A stretch of 5,228 nucleotides of DNA from contig DDJI01000122.1 of NCBI GenBank assembly GCA_002338885.1, positions 3,128 to 8,355 of the forward strand. The letters are read 5' to 3'. The position numbers and the translations under genes are program-made. This document shows, in pieces, positions 1 to 5,228 of this stretch (within the stretch, counting starts at the first letter, position 1; the number at the start of each line of letters is the position of its first letter). The notes below the pieces were generated by a model, which did not search any database, was not told the origin of the DNA, and was given only the letters and a program-made list of their open reading frames with translations. The DNA is from Ruminococcus sp. UBA1828. Lineage in GTDB: Bacteria > Bacillota > Clostridia > Oscillospirales > Ruminococcaceae.

Positions 1-43
1 GGCTGCTGCGGCTGCGGCTGCTGTGGCGCTTAAAAAGAGATAA
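1..43 (+). CDS. 3' end of an unidentified gene (Ala-rich tail, reading frame uncertain)
   Basis: The window opens inside what is probably the end of a + strand gene, because a strong terminator follows at once. Two frames stay open to a nearby stop. Frame 2 (codons from base 2) reads seven alanines, then VALKKR and TAA at 41-43. A small-residue/hydrophobic run ending in a few basic residues resembles the C-terminal membrane-and-charge tail of sortase-anchored surface proteins, but no LPXTG motif is inside the window. Frame 1 reads GCCGCGCCGA and stops with TAA at 31-33, a Cys/Gly-rich tail. The ambiguity comes from a GCT/GCG-type triplet repeat. I prefer frame 2 slightly. No function can be assigned without the upstream sequence. 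Confidence 0.4.
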   Translation, partial: AAAAAAAVALKKR

Positions 44-64
44 GAAATTTGATAACGCAAAAAA

Positions 65-106
65 GTATCCGTGCGCGGCAAAACCGTGCTCGGATACAAT
101 TTTATT
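65..106 (+). terminator. Rho-independent terminator of the upstream gene
   Basis: A perfect 7-bp outer stem (GTATCCG at 65-71 with CGGATAC at 91-97) continues after one T/T mismatch into a 6-bp inner stem with one G-U pair (73-78 with 84-89). It closes on a CAAAA loop (79-83). It is followed by AATTTTATTGTT and preceded by an A-run, so it might also work for transcripts from the other side. It lies 22-32 bases after the possible upstream stops and separates that gene from rarA. Confidence 0.85.
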
Positions 107-143
107 GTTCAGATATTTGTATGCATGCATCTTCATACACTCA

Positions 144-172
144 TTGATTTACAACGAAAAGCGATATATAAT
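144..172 (+). promoter_or_regulatory. Sigma-A-type promoter of rarA
   Basis: A -35 element TTGATT (144-149, four of six consensus bases) is separated by exactly 17 bases from a perfect -10 TATAAT (167-172). The transcript would start near 179, giving a leader of about 27 bases that contains the rarA ribosome binding site. It lies downstream of the terminator at 65-106, as an independent promoter should. Confidence 0.7.
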
Positions 173-191
173 TATATAGCAATGACATGCG

Positions 192-198
192 AAGGAAG
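192..198 (+). promoter_or_regulatory. Ribosome binding site that fixes the rarA start
   Basis: AAGGAAG, with AGGA ending nine bases before the ATG at 206. No comparable site precedes the GTG at 71, so this site decides in favour of the 424-residue protein. Confidence 0.75.
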
Positions 199-205
199 TG
201 ATACG

Positions 206-1480
206 ATGCCGACACCGTTGGCGGATAAGATCCGTCCTAAAACTCTTGACGATGTGGTGGGACAGTCTCATATATTGGGCGCAAACAAACCTCTTCGCCG
301 CATAATTGAGAGCGGAAAAATACCTAACATGATTTTTTACGGGCCTTCCGGAGTCGGAAAGACAACCGTGGCAAGGATAATTGCCGACAATACAAAAATG
401 CGTATGTATAAACTCAACGGCACGTCAGCGTCTGTGCAGGATATAAAACAGATTATAGCCGATTCGCAAACGCTTTTGGGATACAACGGCATACTTTTGT
501 ACCTCGATGAGATACAGTACCTCAACAAAAAACAGCAGCAGTCGCTCCTTGAGTACATAGAGGACGGAAGTATCACTTTAATATCTTCCACAACCGAAAA
601 CCCGTATTTTTATGTATACAACGCGATAATAAGCCGCTCAACCGTATTTGAGTTTCTCCCTGTGCCCGCGGATGAAGTCTGTCCGGCGGTAAAGAGAGCT
701 TTTCAGATATGCGCCGATGACCTTGGATTAAAGCTGAGGCTTGAAAGCGGCGTCATAGATTATATAGCGCACGGCTGCGGCGGAGATGTGAGGAAGTCGA
801 TAAATACAGTCGAGCTGTGCGTGCTTTCCGCAGACCATTCCGGCGATACTCTGAGCGTAAGCTTGGAAAACGCAAAACTTTTGACCCAAAGAAGCAACAT
901 GCGATATGACAGAGACGGAGACGAGCATTATAACATACTTTCCGCTCTGCAAAAGTCAATACGCGGCTCCGATGAGAACGCGGCGCTCCATTATGCTGCA
1001 AGACTTATGGAAGCAGGGGATATAATCTCACTGTCAAGAAGACTGCTTGTAATTGCCGCAGAGGACATTGGCCTTTCATACCCGCAGGCGATACCGATAG
1101 TCAAAGCATGCGTTGACAGCGCCATGCAGTTGGGACTTCCGGAGGCGAGAATACCTCTTGCGGATGCTGTGATTCTTCTTGCCACGGCTCCGAAGTCAAA
1201 CAGCGGAATTTGCGCTATAGACGCAGCTCTTGACGATATAAGAAAAGGCAACGCCGGCGACATACCCGCATATCTTCAGGACGGACATTACAGCGGCGCA
1301 AATAAGCTTGGAAAAGCGGACGGATACAAGTATCCTCATTCTTTCCCCGATTCATGGGTTGACCAGCAGTACCTTCCCGACAATCTTAAAGACAGGGTGT
1401 ATTACGTTGCGGGAAAAAACAAGCTTGAACAGGCCGCAAAAGAGCATTGGACCCTTATCAAAAACAAGCACAAAAAGTGA
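206..1480 (+). CDS. rarA: Replication-associated recombination protein A (RarA/MgsA AAA+ ATPase)
   Basis: RarA is a cytosolic AAA+ ATPase of the clamp-loader/WHIP family. It acts at stalled replication forks and interacts with single-strand binding protein. In this 424-residue protein the N-terminal ADKIRPKTLDDVVGQ is the family hallmark. Walker A is GPSGVGKTT (46-54), Walker B is LLYLDE (97-102), sensor 1 is STTEN (128-132), a candidate arginine finger is in ISRS (142-145), and sensor 2 is in GGDVRKS (192-198). The C-terminal oligomerisation domain begins near SIRGSD (251-256) and includes ASEDIGL-like AAEDIGL (284-290) and LATAPKSNS (325-333). Length fits the family (421 in Bacillus, 447 in E. 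coli, from memory). The open frame runs back to a GTG at 71, but that GTG sits in the upstream terminator stem. The ATG at 206 has a promoter, a ribosome site and the right N-terminus. The gene appears monocistronic and ends with TGA. Confidence 0.95.
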   Translation: MPTPLADKIRPKTLDDVVGQSHILGANKPLRRIIESGKIPNMIFYGPSGVGKTTVARIIADNTKMRMYKLNGTSASVQDIKQIIADSQTLLGYNGILLYLDEIQYLNKKQQQSLLEYIEDGSITLISSTTENPYFYVYNAIISRSTVFEFLPVPADEVCPAVKRAFQICADDLGLKLRLESGVIDYIAHGCGGDVRKSINTVELCVLSADHSGDTLSVSLENAKLLTQRSNMRYDRDGDEHYNILSALQKSIRGSDENAALHYAARLMEAGDIISLSRRLLVIAAEDIGLSYPQAIPIVKACVDSAMQLGLPEARIPLADAVILLATAPKSNSGICAIDAALDDIRKGNAGDIPAYLQDGHYSGANKLGKADGYKYPHSFPDSWVDQQYLPDNLKDRVYYVAGKNKLEQAAKEHWTLIKNKHKK

Positions 1481-1487
1481 CTGCGCG

Positions 1488-2408
1488 CTAAAATACCGTT
1501 TCTATTGATCTCGGGCAGCATTCGGGGGAGTATCTCCAACGTCTTATCCTGCCGCTTGTTATAAAGTATTTAAGCGGCTTCTTCTCGGCGGGAACGCTTT
1601 CGCTCGAATCTACTATGATGAGCTTGATTTTCATCTTTTGCGGGTTGATCGATTTTATGTATACGCTTGCCGATTGACCTACAGCCACATTCGCACCCGG
1701 CTCGGCAAGCCCTGCAAGATTAGGAGCAAGCTCGACAAATATTCCGTAGCTCTCAACGCTTCGTATGATTCCGCTCACCGTCTCACCGGCGCAGAACATG
1801 TCTGCGTTTTCAAGCCATGTTCCGAGCAGCTCCTTGTGTGTGATATAATACATGTCCTTGTCGCATCGCTTAAATACAACCTTTATCATCTGGTCGATGT
1901 CGAACCTGTCTGCCGGAGATGATATTCTTGATACGGATATCTCATCTATGGAAATCATCGATGGAATGCCGCAGCCGATGTCTACAAAGCATCCGAACGG
2001 CTCTATGTGAGTCACCCTTGCGTCGATTACATCGCCGGGCACAAGCTGTGAGAGGTAATTGTCTATGCACATTTTTTGTGCGTCGCTCCTCGAAAGCAGG
2101 GCAACAGTTTCGCCGTTTCTTTCGCAAAGCTCTTTGACCACAAAGCATACGGCCTTTCCGACTCTTGAAATTATGGCTATGTCCTTTGTCTTGCCCTCTT
2201 TGACGCCTATACACGCCTCTTCTCGCGGCATGTATCCTTTTATGCAAGGCAGATTGACGACAAGGTCATGCTCTTTTGTACACATCTCGGCTTTAGCTTC
2301 AAGTATTATGCCGTTTTCCATCGCAAAAGCAAGGGATGAAACGTTGTTTAAGTACCTGTTATTTTCGAGGGTATTTATCAATGAGCCTTCCGGCAGATAT
2401 CTAACCAT
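1488..2408 (-). CDS. S1 RNA-binding domain protein (ribosomal protein S1-like)
   Basis: Proteins of this kind bind RNA through repeated OB-fold S1 modules and are often annotated as 30S ribosomal protein S1, although the true role of this shorter form is not established. With the ATG at 2408 it has 306 residues. A divergent S1-like segment lies at about 33-107 and ends in VALLSR. A clear S1 module follows at about 124-192 (PGDVIDARVTHIEPFGCFVDIG through YYITHKE), and another at about 207-266 (AGETVSGIIRSVESYGIFVEL through MKIKLIIV). A conserved tail contains YFITSG and RRWRYSP. In-frame ATGs at 2447 and 2426 would add 13 or 6 residues. I chose 2408 because relatives I recall begin a few residues before YLPEG and because AAAGGA lies 12 bases upstream. 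The gene converges on rarA with a 7-base gap, ends in TAG, and diverges from the prfA operon. Confidence 0.85.
   Translation of the reverse strand: MVRYLPEGSLINTLENNRYLNNVSSLAFAMENGIILEAKAEMCTKEHDLVVNLPCIKGYMPREEACIGVKEGKTKDIAIISRVGKAVCFVVKELCERNGETVALLSRSDAQKMCIDNYLSQLVPGDVIDARVTHIEPFGCFVDIGCGIPSMISIDEISVSRISSPADRFDIDQMIKVVFKRCDKDMYYITHKELLGTWLENADMFCAGETVSGIIRSVESYGIFVELAPNLAGLAEPGANVAVGQSASVYIKSINPQKMKIKLIIVDSSESVPAEKKPLKYFITSGRIRRWRYSPECCPRSIETVF
1551..1586 (+). terminator. Possible rarA terminator inside the S1 gene
   Basis: GCCGCTT (1551-1557) and AAGCGGC (1572-1578) form a perfect 7-bp inverted repeat around a 14-base A/T-rich loop, followed by the pyrimidine run TTCTTCTC. It lies about 70 bases after the rarA stop, in the 3' coding part of the opposite-strand S1 gene. 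The loop is long and the T-tract is poor, so this is only a candidate. The repeat could also be a chance product of the codons for the KPLKYFITSGR region. Confidence 0.3.
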
Positions 2409-2472
2409 TTCAGCAACCCGTCCTTTCATTTTGCGATAAATCCGCATCGGGACTTACCTGTATAACTGATTC

Positions 2473-2501
2473 ATAATATGTTTTGACGATTGAGTATATA
2501 A
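2473..2501 (-). promoter_or_regulatory. Weak candidate promoter for the S1-domain gene
   Basis: Read on the minus strand, TTATAT (2501-2496) and TATTAT (2478-2473) are 17 bases apart. The -10 matches five of six consensus positions, but the -35 matches only three. A start near 2466 would give a leader of about 58 bases to the ATG at 2408. The region is A/T-rich, so chance matches are likely. Confidence 0.3.
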
Positions 2502-2503
2502 CC

Positions 2504-2532
2504 TTGCCATGTGGGTAATGCTGTGATATAAT
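2504..2532 (+). promoter_or_regulatory. Strong extended -10 promoter of the DUF951-prfA-tsaC-coaE operon
   Basis: The -35 is TTGCCA (2504-2509, five of six). A 17-base spacer leads to a perfect -10 TATAAT (2527-2532), and TGA immediately before it supplies the TGn extended -10 element. The transcript would start near 2539, leaving a leader of about 43 bases before the TTG start at 2582. This is the best promoter in the window. No operator-like dyad or riboswitch fold is apparent in the short leader. Confidence 0.8.
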
Positions 2533-2566
2533 ATGCCTTGAGTTGCGGTAAAAAGTATCGATTTAT

Positions 2567-2571
2567 AGGGG
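2567..2571 (+). promoter_or_regulatory. Ribosome binding site deciding the DUF951 start
   Basis: AGGGG lies one base before the GTG at 2573, which is too close for initiation there. It is ten bases before the in-frame TTG at 2582, an acceptable spacing. It therefore favours the TTG start. Confidence 0.55.
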
Positions 2572-2581
2572 CGTGAGAAGC

Positions 2582-2785
2582 TTGGATATTCAAAAAGGCG
2601 ATATACTTACTATGAAAAAGAACCACCCGTGCGGCAAAAGCGAAGCAAATAAAATGCTTGTTTTGCGCTCCGGCATGGATTTTAAGCTGAGATGCTTAGG
2701 CTGCGGACATGAATTTATGATTCCGCGCGTCAAGGCTGAAAAAAATATAAAATCCGTTGATTCTCACGCAAGAGAGATAAAATAA
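2582..2785 (+). CDS. DUF951 family small zinc-ribbon-like protein
   Basis: This 67-residue protein belongs to DUF951, a family widespread in Firmicutes with no settled function (Bacillus YyzM is a member, from memory). It starts MDIQKGDILTMKKNHPCG, close to the usual MxxxxGDIVTLKKPHPCG. It then has VLRSGMDFKLRCLGCGHEFMIPR (27-49). Cys17, Cys38 and Cys41, with His15 or His43, could bind a metal like a zinc ribbon. The stretch between HPCG and VLR seems two to three residues longer than in relatives I recall. The TTG at 2582 was chosen over the GTG at 2573 (which adds three residues) because it restores the family N-terminus and has proper ribosome-site spacing. It is the first gene after the promoter at 2504-2532 and lies 24 bases before prfA, so it is probably co-transcribed with translation genes. 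A translation- or RNA-linked role is a guess from context. Confidence 0.88.
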   Translation: MDIQKGDILTMKKNHPCGKSEANKMLVLRSGMDFKLRCLGCGHEFMIPRVKAEKNIKSVDSHAREIK

Positions 2786-2809
2786 TTTACAGATAAAAGG
2801 ATGATATGA

Positions 2810-3895
2810 ATGTTTGAAAAGCTGGAGGCTCTGTCTGACAGGTATAATGAGATAAATGAGCGTTTGATGATGCCTGAAACGGTGAACAATAACGCTGTGT
2901 ACAGAGAGCTTATGAAGGAATATACCCAGCTTACGCCGATCATAGAGACATATAAAAAATATAAAAGCGCGCAGGCTGCTCAGGAAGAAGCATTGGAGCT
3001 GATGCACACCGAGACGGATAAGGATATGAAGCAGATGGCCGAGGATGAGTACCTTGAGTCAAAGGAGAACATATCAAAATACGCCGATGAGCTTAAAATA
3101 ATGCTTTTGCCCAAAGACCCCAACGATTCAAGAAACGTAATTATAGAAATCAGAGCGGGAGCGGGCGGAGAAGAGGCAGCTTTGTTTGCAAACTCACTGT
3201 TTCGCATGTATACTATGTACGCAGAATCAAAGCATTGGAAAACGGAAATTTTAAACGTGAACCGCACAGAGCTTGGCGGAATAAAAGAGGTTGAGTTTTC
3301 GGTTGAAGGCACCGGTGCATACTCACGCCTAAAGTATGAAAGCGGAGTCCACAGAGTTCAAAGAGTGCCCGAAACCGAGTCGCAGGGCAGAATACAAACC
3401 TCCACAGCCACGGTGGCCGTGCTGCCGGAGGCGGAAACCGTAGAGTTGAATATAGACGACAAGGATCTTAAAATAGACGTGTTCAGGGCGTCGGGAGCGG
3501 GCGGACAGCATATAAACAAAACCGAATCGGCAGTGAGAATCACGCACATCCCGACCGGCATGGTCGTAGAATGCCAGGACGAAAGAAGCCAGCAAAAAAA
3601 TAAAGAAAGAGCCATGAAGGTCTTGTGTGCAAGACTGCTTGAGCTGAAACAGCAGGAGCAGGATAAAGCCATAGCAGGTGAGAGACGCTCGCAAATCGGA
3701 ACGGGCGACAGATCGGAAAAAATCCGCACCTATAACTTTCCCGACGGAAGAGTAAGCGACCACCGCATAGGCTTGACGCTTTACAAGCTCGACAGCATAC
3801 TCGACGGATCGCTTGATGAGCTGATAGATGCGCTTGCGACCGCGGATCAGGCGGCAAAGCTTGCCAAGCTCGAAAGCAGCGCAGGAGGCATGTAA
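2810..3895 (+). CDS. prfA: Peptide chain release factor 1
   Basis: RF1 recognises UAA and UAG in the ribosomal A site and triggers hydrolysis of the finished peptide. The 361-residue length is normal. The N-terminal helical domain covers about 1-105. [13 protein letters not shown] (115-127) opens the conserved core. The tripeptide anticodon PxT is PET (187-189), preceded by the conserved Gln184. The catalytic GGQ is at 231-233 in [19 protein letters not shown], and the C-terminal block [24 protein letters not shown] is at 297-320. RF1 rather than RF2 is clear from PxT in place of SPF and from the absence of an RF2-type frameshift. Gln233 is the residue normally methylated by PrmC, whose gene is not beside prfA here. 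Oddly, the GRIHTS motif reads GRIQTS, with Gln196 replacing a histidine that packs on the stop codon. AAAGGA with eight-base spacing precedes the ATG. The stop overlaps the tsaC start. Confidence 0.97.
   Translation: MFEKLEALSDRYNEINERLMMPETVNNNAVYRELMKEYTQLTPIIETYKKYKSAQAAQEEALELMHTETDKDMKQMAEDEYLESKENISKYADELKIMLLPKDPNDSRNVIIEIRAGAGGEEAALFANSLFRMYTMYAESKHWKTEILNVNRTELGGIKEVEFSVEGTGAYSRLKYESGVHRVQRVPETESQGRIQTSTATVAVLPEAETVELNIDDKDLKIDVFRASGAGGQHINKTESAVRITHIPTGMVVECQDERSQQKNKERAMKVLCARLLELKQQEQDKAIAGERRSQIGTGDRSEKIRTYNFPDGRVSDHRIGLTLYKLDSILDGSLDELIDALATADQAAKLAKLESSAGGM
3883..3888 (+). promoter_or_regulatory. Ribosome binding site of tsaC within the prfA 3' end
   Basis: AGGAGG, a full match to the anti-Shine-Dalgarno core, lies six bases before the tsaC ATG at 3895 and encodes part of the final residues of RF1. 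With the TAATG stop/start overlap it suggests translational coupling of the two genes. Confidence 0.8.
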
Positions 3896-4917
3896 TGAAC
3901 ACGCTTTTATTAGGATGCTCAGACAATGACCTCAAGACGGCAGCAGACCTTTTGAGACAGGGCGAGGTGGTTGCAATCCCCACAGAAACGGTTTACGGAC
4001 TTGCGGCAAACGCATATGACGACACCGCCGTGAGAAAGGTTTTTGCAGCTAAGGGCAGACCGTGCGACAACCCTCTCATAGTACATATTTCGAACCTTGA
4101 TATGATAAAAGATATCGCAGCCGATTTTCCCGACATAGCAAAAAGATGCGCTGATGAGTTTTGGCCCGGACCGCTTACAATGATACTTCCCAAAACGGAT
4201 AAAATCCCGCTTGTTACGAGCGGAGGACTTGACACAGTGGGCATACGCTTTCCTTCAAATGCAGTTGCAAACAAAATCATAAGCCTTTGCGGATTTCCTC
4301 TTGCAGCGCCGTCTGCAAACCTTTCCGGAAGTCCAAGTCCCACAAATGCCGAACGCGTAATGCAGGATATGAACACAAGAATATCTGCCGTTGTGGACGG
4401 CGGAGAGTCGGATGTCGGTGTAGAATCCACCGTCATATCCTTCGACGGCGACGGGATAAGGATACTGCGGCCGGGAGAAATATCATATGAGATGCTTAAA
4501 ACTGTTTCCGATAAAGTTTCTATCGATGAGGGCGTGACTTCTAAGCTTCCCGAAAATGCAAAAGTCCGTTCGCCGGGAATGAAGTACAAGCATTACGCTC
4601 CGGCTGCAAACGTCATTTTAATAGACGCCGACACCGAGGACTTTAAAAAATATGTCCAAAGCCATAAATGTGATGGCTGCTACTGCCTCATATTTGACGA
4701 GTCGGACGCCGTGGACGGCGTGCCGTACCTGACTTACGGAATAACATCTGAAGAGCAGGCGCATTACCTGTTTGAAAGACTGAGACAGTTTGATGAGCTG
4801 GGGGCAAAAACGGTATACGCAAGATGCCCTTCACAGACTGGCGTCGGTCTTGCGGTTTATAACAGGATACTTCGCAGCGCGGGATTTAACCTGATAACCC
4901 TAAGAAAGAACAGCTAA
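3895..4917 (+). CDS. tsaC: L-threonylcarbamoyladenylate synthase, Sua5 type
   Basis: The enzyme joins L-threonine, bicarbonate and ATP to threonylcarbamoyl-AMP. TsaB/D/E use this to make t6A37 on tRNAs that read ANN codons. At 340 residues it is the long Sua5 form, not the short TsaC of E. coli (about 190). The YrdC domain covers about 12-205 and includes GEVVAIPTETVYGLAANA (23-40), KGRPCDNPLIVHI (53-65), PGPLTMIL (91-98), GLDTVGIRFP (111-120), the substrate-binding SAN (140-142), and GVESTVIS (175-182) with ILRPGEIS (190-197). The linker SPGMKYKHYAP (226-236) closes over the active site in Sua5 structures. The C-terminal Sua5 domain runs from about 237 to 334. It overlaps the prfA stop by one base and is followed 27 bases later by coaE. 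The gene is also named sua5 or, in Bacillus, ywlC. Confidence 0.95.
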   Translation: MNTLLLGCSDNDLKTAADLLRQGEVVAIPTETVYGLAANAYDDTAVRKVFAAKGRPCDNPLIVHISNLDMIKDIAADFPDIAKRCADEFWPGPLTMILPKTDKIPLVTSGGLDTVGIRFPSNAVANKIISLCGFPLAAPSANLSGSPSPTNAERVMQDMNTRISAVVDGGESDVGVESTVISFDGDGIRILRPGEISYEMLKTVSDKVSIDEGVTSKLPENAKVRSPGMKYKHYAPAANVILIDADTEDFKKYVQSHKCDGCYCLIFDESDAVDGVPYLTYGITSEEQAHYLFERLRQFDELGAKTVYARCPSQTGVGLAVYNRILRSAGFNLITLRKNS

Positions 4918-4944
4918 AGTATCTTACCTTGAAAGGACACTTAT

Positions 4945-5228
4945 ATGAGTCTATCTGACAATGTGTATATAATAGGTCTTACCGGTCAAAGCGGGGCAGG
5001 CAAGTCAACAGTGAGCAAGATTTTTTCGCAGAACGGTCTGCCGGTGATAGATGCCGACTGCATTTCAAGAGAAGTGTCCCGCGGTGATGATTTTTTAAAA
5101 GAGACAGCAGAGCTTTTTTCGGATTGCGTTGCCGGCGGAAAGCTCGATCGCAGAAAGCTTGCATCAATAGTCTTTAACGATCCCCAAAAGCTGTTAAGCT
5201 ATACGAACATCATCTATCCGTACATAAC
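4945..5228 (+). CDS. coaE: Dephospho-CoA kinase, 5' part (cut by window end)
   Basis: CoaE phosphorylates the 3'-hydroxyl of dephospho-CoA with ATP, the last step of coenzyme A synthesis in the cytosol. Ninety-four of roughly 200 residues are present. A short leader MSLSDNVY is followed by IIGLTGQSGAGKSTVS, whose P-loop GQSGAGKST is at 14-22. The DAD motif (36-38) in VIDADCISREV matches the family's nucleoside/CoA-side motif. LDRRKLASIVFNDPQKL (67-83) leads to the NIIYPYI segment (88-94), where most family members have a histidine before the proline (IIHP) and this one has tyrosine. The ATG at 4945 has AAGGA seven bases upstream (4933-4937) and lies 27 bases after tsaC with no terminator between, so it is the fourth gene of the operon. 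Nothing suggests a frameshift in the visible part. Confidence 0.93.
   Translation, partial: MSLSDNVYIIGLTGQSGAGKSTVSKIFSQNGLPVIDADCISREVSRGDDFLKETAELFSDCVAGGKLDRRKLASIVFNDPQKLLSYTNIIYPYI

Noticed and set aside
991..1263. 90-residue minus-strand open frame inside rarA
   Set aside because: It is antisense to the conserved RarA C-terminal domain, with composition typical of a reverse-read coding frame.
1470..1490. Short CAC-AAAAA-GTG dyad at the rarA/S1 junction as a bidirectional terminator
   Set aside because: The stem is only three base pairs and has no proper T-tract on the plus strand. It is too weak to call.
1638..2439. Plus-strand open frames (72-126 residues) opposite the S1-domain gene
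   Set aside because: The minus-strand frame encodes clear S1 modules, while the plus-strand translations show no family features or ribosome sites.
2483..2488. TTGACG as a -35 element upstream of the DUF951 promoter
   Set aside because: No -10 element occurs at 16-18 base spacing (the hexamer there is GCCATG). The pair at 2504-2532 is far better.
2539..2581. Riboswitch or attenuator in the operon leader
   Set aside because: The leader is about 43 bases and shows no stable stem or T-run.
3329..3983. Several overlapping minus-strand open frames of 110-147 residues across prfA and the start of tsaC
   Set aside because: They overlap each other in different frames and are antisense to a well-conserved RF1. 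They are shadows.
3993..4589. 198-residue open frame on the minus strand inside tsaC
   Set aside because: It lies wholly antisense to a clearly conserved Sua5 gene, shows no recognisable domain and has no ribosome site I could support. Codon bias of the real gene explains the lack of stops.

Overview
The window looks like ordinary chromosomal housekeeping DNA from a Gram-positive, clostridia-type bacterium (Firmicutes/Bacillota; my guess is the Oscillospiraceae/Ruminococcaceae area). The grounds are the wording of the proteins: a RarA beginning ADKIRPKTLDDVVGQ, a two-to-three-module S1 protein ending in YFITSGRIRRWRYSP, a DUF951 protein, and a CoaE with a GQSGAGKST P-loop. Ribosome binding sites are purine-rich (AAGGA, AGGAGG) and promoters are classic sigma-A type. 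I see no phage, transposon, CRISPR or tRNA/rRNA feature.

Layout. Positions 1-43 hold the last codons of an unidentified + strand gene, followed by a strong intrinsic terminator (about 65-106). A sigma-A-like promoter (144-172) then drives rarA (206-1480, +), a replication-fork ATPase. Seven bases after rarA the convergent S1-domain protein gene ends (1488-2408, -). The region 2409-2572 is a divergent intergenic stretch. It carries a very good extended -10 promoter for the + strand (2504-2532) and a much weaker candidate for the - strand.

From that promoter runs a tight + strand operon: a small zinc-ribbon-like DUF951 protein (2582-2785), prfA (2810-3895, release factor 1), tsaC/sua5 (3895-4917, first step of tRNA t6A synthesis, overlapping prfA by one base in TAATG), and coaE (from 4945, last step of coenzyme A synthesis, cut by the window end). 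The first enzymes of this operon serve translation fidelity: RF1 ends proteins at UAA/UAG, and TsaC starts the t6A37 modification needed for reading ANN codons. CoaE is a co-located metabolic gene.

No novel system is evident. The observations most worth a second look are a glutamine in place of the stop-codon-reading histidine of release factor 1, the absence of prmC (the RF1 methyltransferase gene often found next to prfA), and the convergent rarA/S1 gene pair that leaves no intergenic room for terminators. A further possibility is a hairpin for rarA inside the 3' end of the S1 gene.
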